Shown: positions 14,370 to 21,081 of the stretch, one piece after another
How the letters are laid out: each line of letters starts with the position of its first letter
Position numbering within the stretch: position 1 is the stretch's first letter
DNA from: Bacteroidales bacterium
Lineage (GTDB): Bacteria > Bacteroidota > Bacteroidia > Bacteroidales > F082
Reading direction: 5' to 3'
Length of the DNA: 21,081 nt
Assembly (NCBI GenBank): GCA_017508895.1
Contig: JAFWRA010000051.1
Location: 1-21,081, forward strand
The notes under the pieces: generated by a model
What the model was told of the DNA's origin: nothing
The model's database searches: none
The model's input: the letters and a program-made list of their open reading frames with translations, nothing else
Position numbers and translations under genes: made by a program

Positions 14370-14914
14370 CCGACAAAATGACCCCCGCGCAGCGGCACTA
14401 CTGCATGTCGCGCATCCACGGCAAAGGCACCAAGCCTGAGCTGAAGGTGCGGCAATGGCTGTGGCGACACGGCTACCGCTATCGCCTCAACGTGAAGAGC
14501 GTGCCGGGTAAGCCTGATATTGTCATGCGGCGATATCGGACGGCGATTTTTGTCAACGGATGCTTTTGGCATGGTCACTTCGTTCAGTTACCAGTTGATA
14601 GTTGTCAGTTGATAGTTAATAGTTCGTGCTGCAAGATTCCGCAGACGAATCGCGAGTTTTGGGTGAACAAGATCAAAAGGAACCAGGAACGCGACCAGCA
14701 GAACTACCAAGTGCTGCGCGATAACGGATGGCAAGTCATTGTGGTGTGGGAGTGTCAGCTTACGCCCAAGTGCATCGAGGAGACGATGCTCCGAGTGGAA
14801 CTGTTGCTTAATGAGCATTTCTTGTCTTTACACCAGCCGAAAGTGATTACATACGATGTCCCAGAGGCTCCTATTTCTATTGCAGCGGAAGAAGAGAATT
14901 ACGGAAAGAGGTGA
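14366..14914 (+). CDS. vsr: Vsr very-short-patch repair endonuclease with an in-frame insert
   Basis: A 182-residue Vsr endonuclease (usual length about 140-155). It nicks 5' of T in T:G mismatches that arise when 5-methylcytosine deaminates. Visible motifs: TPAQRHYCMSRIHGKGTKPE near the N-terminus; GKPDIV with Asp51, the catalytic residue by E. coli numbering; and FVNGCFWHGH with Cys66 and His71, two of the zinc ligands in the E. coli enzyme. The fourth ligand would be the Cys in WEC (about 130). Between His71 and the next block (KIPQTNREFWVNKIKRN), about 11-13 extra residues are present, encoded by a 14-bp tandem repeat at 14592-14619; the third ligand could now be Cys88 or Cys89. A C-terminal tail of about 35 residues is also longer than usual. 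It overlaps the phosphatase gene by ATGA. The HpaII-like methyltransferase upstream is a plausible source of its substrate. Confidence 0.9.
   Translation: MTDKMTPAQRHYCMSRIHGKGTKPELKVRQWLWRHGYRYRLNVKSVPGKPDIVMRRYRTAIFVNGCFWHGHFVQLPVDSCQLIVNSSCCKIPQTNREFWVNKIKRNQERDQQNYQVLRDNGWQVIVVWECQLTPKCIEETMLRVELLLNEHFLSLHQPKVITYDVPEAPISIAAEEENYGKR
14592..14619 (+). repeat. 14-bp tandem repeat inside vsr
   Basis: CAGTTGATAGTTGT and CAGTTGATAGTTAA stand in tandem, preceded by CAGTTAC and followed by TAGTT, so the repeat array extends slightly to both sides. Such CAGTTGATAGTT units are usually intergenic; here the array is read through in frame. Confidence 0.7.
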
Positions 14915-14931
14915 AAATCCAGATATCTTTC

Positions 14932-14939
14932 TATCTTTG
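14932..14939 (+). promoter_or_regulatory. -7 promoter element for the OmpA-domain gene
   Basis: TATCTTTG matches TAnnTTTG and ends 30 bases before the ATG at 14970. Confidence 0.55.
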
Positions 14940-14969
14940 CAGTCCTAAACCAATTAAAACGCATTAAAA

Positions 14970-16073
14970 ATGAAGAAGTTTATTACTGCAATAGCGATGC
15001 TTTTGTTTGCTGGCATGGCTGCAATGGCTCAAGAAACCACCTACGACAAGAGCGACTTTGTACCTGGTGACGAGATTATTTTCGACGACAACTTTGAAGG
15101 GGAGAAGCTTGGCGAGTTCCCGCTGAGGTGGGATTTGTTGGATGGATATGCGGAGACGGCCCGGCAGAAGGGACGCAACGTGATTGCCTTCACCGACAAC
15201 GGGCTGGGACAGGTGATGCCGCTGATGAAACAAAAATGGGACTGGTTACCGGAGGTGTTCACGGTGGAATTCGACCTCTACGTGGCTCCGTTGAATACGG
15301 GGGACGAGGAGGAGACAACGCTCGAGATGAACATTTATTTCGGCGACCGCGGCGACGATAGCTACTACAATGCCTCGAGCTATGTGCGCTTCTGGTATAG
15401 GGAAGATGGCTCATGCAACCTGACATGGAGCCTGCTGAAACCGGGTGGGGACAACCAGTCGAGTGGAGAGAAGATGCTAGGGCTGAGCCCAGGTAACAGC
15501 GACTACCTGGAAAAGGACAACCCGGTAATTGCCGGCGAGTGGAACCACTTCGCTTTTTCATTCAACCAAAGGGCTTTCAAAGGTTATGTGAACGGCGTAC
15601 GCATGATTAACGTGCCGGCCATGAAGGCTCCTGGCTACCTCTTTTTCGCCAGCGGAGCGTTCTATCGCTACACGGGCTTGAGCAATGTGCACATCGCCCA
15701 AGGTGCTGTGCCGCTCTACGACCGCCTCACCACCGACGGCAAGATTGTGACCTACGCCATCACCTTCGAGACGGGCAAGGCCGACCTGAAGCCGGAATCC
15801 GTCATCGAAATCAACCGTGTGGCCAAACTGATGCAAGAGCATCCCGAGCTTGAATTTGAGGTGCAAGGCCATTGCGACAACACCGGCACCGATGCCGTGA
15901 ACGACCCGCTGAGCCAACAAAGGGCCGAGGCCATCGTGAACGCCCTCGTGAAGCAAGGTATCGCACAATCACGCCTCACTCCCGTGGGCAAGGGGTCGCA
16001 TTCTCCCATTGCTCCTAACGATTCAGCAGAAGGTCGTGCCAAGAACCGTCGTGTGGAGTTCGTGAAGAAATAA
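14970..16073 (+). CDS. Secreted OmpA-domain protein with a lectin-like N-terminal domain
   Basis: A 367-residue exported protein. The signal peptide is MKKFITAIAMLLFAGMAAMA, with cleavage before QE. Residues about 30-250 look like a beta-sandwich of the concanavalin/LamG type (DDNFEGEKLGEFP, AGEWNHFAFSFN, GYVNGVRM). The C-terminal 110 residues are an OmpA-like peptidoglycan-binding domain: ITFETGKADLKPES, EVQGHCDNTGTD, SQQRAEAIVNALV and GRAKNRRVEF. No beta-barrel or lipobox is seen, so it is probably periplasmic, or at the outer membrane, held through peptidoglycan. It has its own promoter. The stop is 2 bases from the stop of the convergent DUF1295 gene, leaving no room for a terminator. Confidence 0.88.
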   Translation: MKKFITAIAMLLFAGMAAMAQETTYDKSDFVPGDEIIFDDNFEGEKLGEFPLRWDLLDGYAETARQKGRNVIAFTDNGLGQVMPLMKQKWDWLPEVFTVEFDLYVAPLNTGDEEETTLEMNIYFGDRGDDSYYNASSYVRFWYREDGSCNLTWSLLKPGGDNQSSGEKMLGLSPGNSDYLEKDNPVIAGEWNHFAFSFNQRAFKGYVNGVRMINVPAMKAPGYLFFASGAFYRYTGLSNVHIAQGAVPLYDRLTTDGKIVTYAITFETGKADLKPESVIEINRVAKLMQEHPELEFEVQGHCDNTGTDAVNDPLSQQRAEAIVNALVKQGIAQSRLTPVGKGSHSPIAPNDSAEGRAKNRRVEFVKK

Positions 16074-16075
16074 AC

Positions 16076-16924
16076 TCAAATCAGCATTCTTGTATTTTTC
16101 CTATATTCAGCATAGCCTGGCTTGTTTTGGAGCTGGCGTCGTTCCATCATGGGGATGCTGATAAACAGGAAGAGTGCCGTCATGGCGATAGGGGCGATGA
16201 TCAACCAATCAAAACCATAGATTGAAGCATACATCGTCCAAACGCCCCACCACATCGAGATTTCGCCGAGATAGTTGGGGTGACGGCCGTGTTTCCAAAA
16301 GCCCACATCGCAATACTGACCAGGGTGTTCTTCGCGGAAACGATGTATCTGGGTGTCGGCAACCAGCTGTAAAGTGGCGGCTGAAATGCATATAGCAAAG
16401 CCGAGCCAAGTCAATATGTTGGCCGTTTCCGTCGACTCAAACAAACCGAATCCAGGAAGCATGGCGGCAAACACCAAGACGGTTGGCATCATGTTCAAGC
16501 CAAAGAAATTGATGATTTGGAAAACGAAGGGCGACTGCGTTTCGCGATAACGGGTATAGCGCCAATCCTCGTGGTCAAGGCCCTTAAAGGTATAAGCCCA
16601 ATTGCCCGTCAAACGGATGCCCCAATACCAGATGGCGATGAGCAGCAGAATGACTGGCAAGGTGAAAACCGACTTGTAAAAAGCCCATAAGGTGAACATC
16701 ACGGGAGGTGCCACACTCCAATAAGGGTCATAAACCGACACGTTTTTGTAAAAAAGGCCAAATCCCCACACGACGACTGTAGCCACTACATCGGCCAAAA
16801 ACAAGGCCACTAGCTCGTGTAGTCCTTTGTTTAGCATTCTGAAAACATAATAACCTAATAAAATGGCTATCAGATATATAATTCCGATAATGACGATACT
16901 AACTGTTTTGGTTTGATTCTTCAT
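16076..16924 (-). CDS. DUF1295 membrane protein (steroid 5-alpha-reductase-like)
   Basis: A 282-residue integral membrane protein with about seven hydrophobic segments. It has the DUF1295 signature: NVSVYDPYWSVAPP (about 60-73), TGNWAYTFKGLDHEDWRYTR (about 111-130), and GFWKHGRHPNYLGEISMWWG (about 208-227), followed by a MMERRQLQNKPGYAEYRK end. Relatives include sterol and fatty-lipid reductases using NAD(P)H; the bacterial role is unknown. It starts 7 bases after the GH92 gene on the same strand and is probably co-transcribed with it. Confidence 0.9.
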   Translation of the reverse strand: MKNQTKTVSIVIIGIIYLIAILLGYYVFRMLNKGLHELVALFLADVVATVVVWGFGLFYKNVSVYDPYWSVAPPVMFTLWAFYKSVFTLPVILLLIAIWYWGIRLTGNWAYTFKGLDHEDWRYTRYRETQSPFVFQIINFFGLNMMPTVLVFAAMLPGFGLFESTETANILTWLGFAICISAATLQLVADTQIHRFREEHPGQYCDVGFWKHGRHPNYLGEISMWWGVWTMYASIYGFDWLIIAPIAMTALFLFISIPMMERRQLQNKPGYAEYRKNTRMLI

Positions 16925-16931
16925 GTTCCTA

Positions 16932-19178
16932 TCATTTCAAAATGAACTCCAATGTGCCACCTGCCATGATTTCCTGATGCGTAATTTTGTAATCCTTTAT
17001 CGTCTTACCATTCAGCTTCACGCTCTTGACATGGATGCGTTCAGGCGTCTTGTTCTTGGCGGTAATGACGAAGTCATTCCCATTTTCAAGATGCAAGGTG
17101 GCTTTAGTGAATAATGGTGTGCCGATGACATACTCTGCCGACCCCGCATGGAAAGGATAAAAACCAAGACTTGAGAAGATGTACCAAGCCGACATCTGGC
17201 CGCAATCATCGTTGCCAGCATAACCGCAAGGTGTAGCGCGATAGAACTCGCTCCTCACCTGTTCCACCAACTCCTGCGTGCGCTCAGGCTTGCCCGCAAA
17301 GTTGTAGAGATAGACGGTGTGATGGCTGGGCTCGTTGCCGTGGGCATACTGACCGATGAAACCGCTCGCGTTGCCGTTGACCTCGCCCGAAGTGGCGGTA
17401 AGGTTGAAGTTTTCGTCAAGCTTCTTCAAGAAGCCTTTCTTGCCACCAAAGAGGTCGATGAGACCTTGCGGGTCTTGCGGCACAAACCACATATACTGCC
17501 AAGCATTACCTTCCACGAAGCAAGGTTGTTCGTACGACAGCGGATCGAAGCCTTCCATCCAATTGCCTTTTTCGTCTTTTGGACGGAAGAAGCCCGATTC
17601 AGGATCGAAGAGGTTTTTGTAGAACATACTGCGGCGATAAAAACGCTCGTAGTCTTCTGACTTGCCCAATTTCTTGGCCACCATAGCCACGCAAGCGTCA
17701 TCAAAAGCTTGCTCCATGGTGATGCTGACGCTCTCATCTTGCAAAGTTTGAGGCATGTAACCATATTTTTCCCAAATCTCAAATGGTGAGTTGAAGTGGC
17801 TTCGAGTGCTACTCTCGACCATGGCTTGATACGCAGCTTCCACATCGATGCCTGGAATCTCGGCCATGATAGCATCGGCGAGCACGGGGATGGCGTGGTT
17901 GCCAATCATGCAGTAATTGTCTTGTCCCCAAAGGTCCCAAATGGGCAGGTAGCCATAGGTCTGATGGTGCAGCACCATATCGCGGACAAACTGCGCTGCG
18001 ATGTCGGGCGCGATGAGCGTATAAAGCGGATGGGCGGCGCGGAAAGTGTCCCACAGGCTAAAGGTGCTGTGATAGGTCTGTCCTGGAGGCATCTGCTTGA
18101 TTTCAAAATTGGTGTCCATATAGCGACCAACCACATCGCTCATCGTGTTGGGCTGCATCAGGACGTGGTAAAGACCTGTGTAGAAGATGGTCTTCTGCTC
18201 TTCGGAGCCTTCGATGTCAATGCGGCTAAGCTCTCGCTGCCAAATGTCATGGGCAGCTTTGACATAACCGTCAAAATCCCAACTTTGGGCTTCGGCATAC
18301 ATGTTGGTTCTTGCGCCAAAATTGTCGACAGGCGAAATGGCGACTTTTATTATCAACTCTTGACCATCGGCGGGGTCGAAGCTCAATGCCGCCCTCAATG
18401 TTCTGCCATTCACCACATCGCTGTTACCGACATTTAGCCCGCCGTTCATCAGCAGATGCTGGTTGAATGGCCTTGAGAATTCAGCACGAAAATACACCTT
18501 ACGCATCTTGGCCCAACCCGTAACGACGCGGTAGCCTTCAATGGTGTGGTCATCGACAAGGCGAATCTGAGCTTGAATTACATCGTAGGTGCGACGCTTG
18601 GAGTAGTATGCCTCGCCACGGAAAGTGCCACGGTCGAGGTCGAGCACCACGGTCTGAGGCTGTCCTTTGGGGAAAGTATAGCGATGGATGCCCGTGCGCG
18701 TGGTGGCCGAAAGCTCCACATTTACGCCACTCTCCTGCAACAACACTTGATAATACCCTGGTCGAGCGGACTCCTTGTCGTGACCATAGTGCTGTCCAAA
18801 GTCAGCGGCCTTCAACTGCTCAGGCGTCACTGCGTTGCACAAAGGCATCAGGCTCACATCGATGAGGTCGGTGCAACCCGTGCCACTGAGGTGGGTATGG
18901 GTGAAACCGTAAATCACATGTTTGTTATAGTCGTAGCCCGAACAGGGGTCCCAAGTGACCATTAGCTCCGTCTCGGGACTCAGTTGCACCATACCTTGCG
19001 GCATCGTGGCACCAGGGAAGGTGCTGCCACTGAGGGCGCCCGTCTCATCGGTCTGTGTGCCAATAAAAGGGTTCACATATTGGGTATAGTCATTGGCGGT
19101 TTGGGCGCAAAGGAAGAGGGGCAACAGAAGAAGGGTTGCTAAGAGAGAAGAGTGTTTTGCTTTCATTTTCTGTTTCAT
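16932..19178 (-). CDS. GH92 family glycoside hydrolase (alpha-mannosidase)
   Basis: A 748-residue secreted GH92 enzyme; GH92 members are calcium-dependent exo-alpha-mannosidases, many from Bacteroides acting on N-glycans or yeast mannan. The N-terminal signal segment LLATLLLLPLFLCA precedes QTAND. Family motifs run in order: YVNPFIGTQTDE, STFPGATMPQGMVQLSPET and HTHLSGTGC in the N-terminal beta-sandwich; then YHSTFSLWDTFRAAHPLYTL, GYLPIWDLWGQDNYCMIGNH, QYAHGNEPSHHTVYLYNFAG (Glu616, likely acid), and GNDDCGQMSAWYIFSSLGFY (Asp657/Asp658) in the (alpha/alpha)6 barrel. It is full length. The target linkage cannot be read from sequence. There is no adjacent SusC/SusD pair, so it is not in a visible polysaccharide utilisation locus. 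A DUF1295 protein follows 7 bases later. An in-frame ATG at 19166 is an alternative start. Confidence 0.95.
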   Translation of the reverse strand: MKQKMKAKHSSLLATLLLLPLFLCAQTANDYTQYVNPFIGTQTDETGALSGSTFPGATMPQGMVQLSPETELMVTWDPCSGYDYNKHVIYGFTHTHLSGTGCTDLIDVSLMPLCNAVTPEQLKAADFGQHYGHDKESARPGYYQVLLQESGVNVELSATTRTGIHRYTFPKGQPQTVVLDLDRGTFRGEAYYSKRRTYDVIQAQIRLVDDHTIEGYRVVTGWAKMRKVYFRAEFSRPFNQHLLMNGGLNVGNSDVVNGRTLRAALSFDPADGQELIIKVAISPVDNFGARTNMYAEAQSWDFDGYVKAAHDIWQRELSRIDIEGSEEQKTIFYTGLYHVLMQPNTMSDVVGRYMDTNFEIKQMPPGQTYHSTFSLWDTFRAAHPLYTLIAPDIAAQFVRDMVLHHQTYGYLPIWDLWGQDNYCMIGNHAIPVLADAIMAEIPGIDVEAAYQAMVESSTRSHFNSPFEIWEKYGYMPQTLQDESVSITMEQAFDDACVAMVAKKLGKSEDYERFYRRSMFYKNLFDPESGFFRPKDEKGNWMEGFDPLSYEQPCFVEGNAWQYMWFVPQDPQGLIDLFGGKKGFLKKLDENFNLTATSGEVNGNASGFIGQYAHGNEPSHHTVYLYNFAGKPERTQELVEQVRSEFYRATPCGYAGNDDCGQMSAWYIFSSLGFYPFHAGSAEYVIGTPLFTKATLHLENGNDFVITAKNKTPERIHVKSVKLNGKTIKDYKITHQEIMAGGTLEFILK

Positions 19179-19206
19179 TAGTAAACCACTATGTTAATTA
19201 ATTGTT

Positions 19207-19772
19207 TTACAAATAGATAAAGTTTGAATTGATAGTTTTAACCATCGCGGGTGGTACATCACAGTCTTTTGCAATTTCTGGCCAACGAGAGGCCGTTTCA
19301 CACACCTCGTCAATAATGAACATGGCTTCCTTAATGTTATTAAGTGTGGCAAAAGCCAGCAAGTCTTTCCTTGTGATGTCATCGAACTTTCCGTTAATTG
19401 ACATCTGATGCGTGGAAGTCCAGCCTCCTTGGGGATTATAGGCATAACCCATGTCATAGGCAGGTGACAAGCGCCAAATGCCATCCTCACCCATCAAGAA
19501 AGAAATGTTCTTGGTATGATCATCCTGATTGCGGACCACCACAGTGAACACCATCCGGCGGAACATCTCCTTGGCCGCAGAATAGGGCAATCGCAGTGCA
19601 CGCATCACATTGAAAGCCTGTTCGTAGGAATAGGCTCGACGAAGCCGGAAGTCATAATGGGCCATGCCGCAAAGCTGCGGTCATATTCGAACCTGACTAT
19701 CTGATACTGTTCATCCCAACGGAACGTCCCGACGGGTAGGCCAAACATGTTCACTTTTGCTACATCTACCAT
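19207..19772 (-). pseudogene. hipA: hipA-like kinase gene with an internal deletion
   Basis: The ATG at 19772 overlaps the end of hipB and gives a normal HipA N-terminus (MVDVAKVNMFGLPVGTFRWD, then FEYDRSF). After about 38 codons it leaves HipA similarity and stops at 19605. A different frame then carries the C-terminal HipA kinase part: SYEQAFNVMRALRLPYSAAKE, RNQDDHTKNISFLM with the catalytic Asp, LSPAYDMGYAYNP and HQMSINGK, ending at 19207. The middle of the kinase (ATP-binding and activation regions, some 200 residues) is missing at the junction near 19670. The encoded toxin should therefore be inactive. HipA kinases phosphorylate glutamyl-tRNA synthetase in E. coli and cause persistence; HipB neutralises them. 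Confidence 0.85.
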
Positions 19773-20113
19773 TCAGATTCCTCCTTTTTCACATGATTGA
19801 TTTTACCAGCGGCCCGTTGGCGCATGGTGGCTTGCGAGGAATGCACCAAGTCGTAGTATTCGCTCGGACTCAGTTGTTCTTCTTCCATCAAGGGCTGTAA
19901 GATGTCAAGTTTCCCTAAAATGCGCAACACTCTCAACAAGGAGTCGAACGAATGAATCTCACCTTTTTCCATTTTCTTGATAGACGAAAGCGACACGTTG
20001 GCAGCTTCAGAAAGACTTTGCTGGGTAATGTTTTGCTTCAATCTCGTAGCCCTCAGTCTATTCCCAATTCGACTAAGGATTACAGTATCAGCAAGCATAT
20101 AGATATCATCCAT
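19766..20113 (-). CDS. hipB: HipB-like antitoxin and repressor (XRE helix-turn-helix)
   Basis: A 115-residue DNA-binding protein. The helix-turn-helix spans about residues 15-70: IGNRLRATRLKQNITQQSLS, EAANVSLSSIKKMEKGE, then FDSLLRVLRILGKL. The C-terminal part, ending in a Lys- and Glu-rich tail, would contact the toxin. It overlaps the hipA relic by 7 bases in the usual antitoxin-toxin order. It has its own promoter and two operator-like repeats immediately upstream. With hipA broken it can still act as a repressor of itself. Confidence 0.85.
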   Translation of the reverse strand: MDDIYMLADTVILSRIGNRLRATRLKQNITQQSLSEAANVSLSSIKKMEKGEIHSFDSLLRVLRILGKLDILQPLMEEEQLSPSEYYDLVHSSQATMRQRAAGKINHVKKEESEW

Positions 20114-20135
20114 AATAGTTTTATTTTGAACTATT
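20114..20135. promoter_or_regulatory. Proximal hipB operator
   Basis: AATAGTT, eight spacer bases, AACTATT. It starts immediately upstream of the hipB start codon, downstream of the -7 element. Confidence 0.6.
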
Positions 20136-20141
20136 CAGATG

Positions 20142-20149
20142 CAAAAATA
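20142..20149 (-). promoter_or_regulatory. -7 promoter element of hipB
   Basis: The minus strand reads TATTTTTG, matching TAnnTTTG. A TTGC 19 bases upstream (plus strand CAA at 20169-20171) can be the -33 element. Both operator copies flank or overlap these elements. Confidence 0.6.
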
Positions 20150-20152
20150 CGA

Positions 20153-20178
20153 ATAATAGTTTAATTTGCAACTATTAT
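20153..20178. promoter_or_regulatory. Distal hipB operator
   Basis: ATAATAGTT, eight spacer bases, AACTATTAT: the same inverted repeat as at 20114-20135 with slightly longer arms, overlapping the -33 element of the hipB promoter. E. coli HipB operators also have half-sites spaced by 8 bases. Confidence 0.6.
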
Positions 20179-20197
20179 TAAAAGAATCATATTTGTG

Positions 20198-20352
20198 TTA
20201 AATCTCATCTTCCACGATATACTCTTCTGAAATGTAAGAGCAGATATAAGGCCTCGCCTCATAGCTTTCAATGGGCCAATGGCGTATCGGTAGCCCATCC
20301 AAATCAATGCATCTTGATAAAGCCTGTCGTTCTTTTTGGTTTTGTTTGACAT
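20198..20352 (-). pseudogene. Small hypothetical gene, probably frameshifted
   Basis: From ATG at 20352 the frame reads DRLYQDALIWMGYRYAIG, similar in style to small Bacteroidetes proteins with a WM.YRY.IGR pattern, and then loses protein-like character. A second frame just downstream reads WPIESYEARPYICSYISEEY and IVEDEI, stopping at 20200. Joining the two through a one- or two-base shift near 20275 would give one protein of about 50 residues. I cannot assign a function, and the shift could be natural or an assembly error. Confidence 0.35.
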
Positions 20353-20431
20353 AGTAATGATTTATTTGTGCGTTTAACTTATAATAATGATTGCTTTGAC
20401 CTCCTCATCAAAAGACAATAGATTGATAGGT

Positions 20432-20920
20432 TTAAGCATAAAAGAATACTACCCGTACCTTTTCAGAATTGTAGCAATAGCCAAGTTCGTGGATAGCAAA
20501 ATACACTTTGAATAATTCTGCCAATACTTCAAGATAATCTTCCACATAGTCATCAAATACCGACCTTGGAGGCAGGCAATACTTACCATCGTCACTATCT
20601 AAACTCACTTCCCTTGTTGATGCCAACATCTTTACAATAAGTTGCATATTATGGTCATAAAAAGCCTCCGCGATATGTGCGTAGACTTGTTCTTTGCATT
20701 TGTCTGCAAATGCCTCTAATTCTGACAAAAGAAAGCTCTCTATTCGGACTGGATAATCGAAGTGTTCAATATAATTACTTGTTTCATCCCCCAACTCGCT
20801 CTGCGATATTGGATGACTAATGTCATCAACTGAATAGAGCGCACCTGGTGAATAGAATCCTGAAGAAGATCTTTGCAAAAAGCACAAGTTTTTCTTCAAC
20901 TTCAATTCGCCAACAACCAA
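20432..20920 (-). CDS. Hypothetical protein, possibly a broken longer gene
   Basis: A 162-residue AT-rich reading frame with a TTG start at 20920; no ATG lies nearby in frame. It is acidic, predicted mostly helical in its second half (ESFLLSELEAFADKCKEQVY; DYVEDYLEVLAELFKVYFA), with no motif I recognise. The same frame continues upstream for 13 codons (including LECNYCQPD) to a TAG, beyond which the next segment is also open in this frame. It may therefore be the 3' part of one interrupted gene. Confidence 0.5.
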   Translation of the reverse strand: MVVGELKLKKNLCFLQRSSSGFYSPGALYSVDDISHPISQSELGDETSNYIEHFDYPVRIESFLLSELEAFADKCKEQVYAHIAEAFYDHNMQLIVKMLASTREVSLDSDDGKYCLPPRSVFDDYVEDYLEVLAELFKVYFAIHELGYCYNSEKVRVVFFYA

Positions 20921-20951
20921 ATCTGGTTGACAATAATTACATTCAAGTTTC

Positions 20952-20968
20952 GCAAGTTGCTAACTTGC
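20952..20968. repeat. 7-bp hairpin across the TAG between the two segments
   Basis: GCAAGTT, loop GCT, AACTTGC, followed on the plus strand by a T-rich run. It spans the stop of the segment that continues past the right edge. Confidence 0.35.
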
Positions 20969-21081
20969 TATTTTTAATTGATAGATTTCAACAAGATGAT
21001 TGAGTTTGTCCGAGCGATTGACAAGCATATCGAGGATATGTTCATCCTCGATGCTGAAGCATTCCGCGATTTCACGGACGA
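20960..21081 (-). CDS. C-terminal fragment of an unidentified protein at the window edge
   Basis: The minus strand is open from the window edge to the TAG at 20962-20960 and reads about 39 residues, including REIAECFSIEDEHILDMLVN and KLNHLVEIYQLKI. It looks like the helical end of a real protein, but I cannot name the family. It lies in the same frame as the gene downstream. Confidence 0.45.
   Translation of the reverse strand, partial: VREIAECFSIEDEHILDMLVNRSDKLNHLVEIYQLKIAS

Noticed and set aside
14592..14619. CRISPR-like repeats
   Set aside because: Only two 14-bp tandem copies without spacers, inside a coding gene.

Overview
The window looks like a chromosomal segment of a Bacteroidales bacterium (Prevotella/Bacteroides-like). 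Supporting signs are the Bacteroidetes-type promoter element TAnnTTTG found just upstream of many start codons, a GH92 alpha-mannosidase, a DUF4298 protein, a RhuM-family protein, an SbcCD pair and a HipBA-type module. This rests on reading the sequence alone; no search was run.

Layout. 1-1553: the edge of a probable YceD/DUF177 gene (minus, apparently frameshifted), a DUF4298 plus isoprenylcysteine-methyltransferase-like pair (plus), and a YqaA-type membrane protein (minus). 1554-2520: almost 1 kb without a convincing protein gene. It holds a REP-like palindrome, a decayed gene end, and a strong candidate for a ~285-nt structured RNA (about 1938-2224) with its own promoter, three nested-helix domains and a T-run terminator. 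A second hairpin region with a terminator-like stem sits directly in front of the next gene. 2521-4933: an AT-rich HpaII-type (CCGG) restriction-modification pair. 4934-5405: a relic copy of the yqaE/pmp3 5' end, a 12-bp inverted repeat and the intact yqaE gene. 5451-6827: a DinD-like/RhuM fusion. 7054-7896: a lipoprotein alpha/beta hydrolase broken by one in-frame TAG. 7956-8092: a 137-bp inverted-repeat element. 8188-8859: a second isoprenylcysteine-methyltransferase-like protein.

8942-14914: a DNA-maintenance cluster of SbcD, SbcC, a phosphoglycolate-phosphatase-like HAD enzyme and a Vsr mismatch endonuclease; the last two overlap by ATGA. The Vsr carries an in-frame insert made of a 14-bp tandem repeat in its zinc-binding loop. 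Vsr normally repairs T:G mismatches arising by deamination of 5-methylcytosine, so it is a plausible partner of the M.HpaII-like enzyme ~10 kb upstream.

14970-21081: a signal-peptide OmpA-domain protein; a GH92 mannosidase and DUF1295 membrane protein (minus, 7 bp apart); and a hipBA locus in which hipB and two matched N8-spaced operators are intact but hipA has lost its middle. The right end holds a probably frameshifted small gene and two hypothetical segments that share one frame across a TAG.

The most interesting items are the uncharacterised structured RNA next to the restriction system, the hipB operator architecture with a dead hipA, the Vsr insertion, and the DinD-RhuM fusion.
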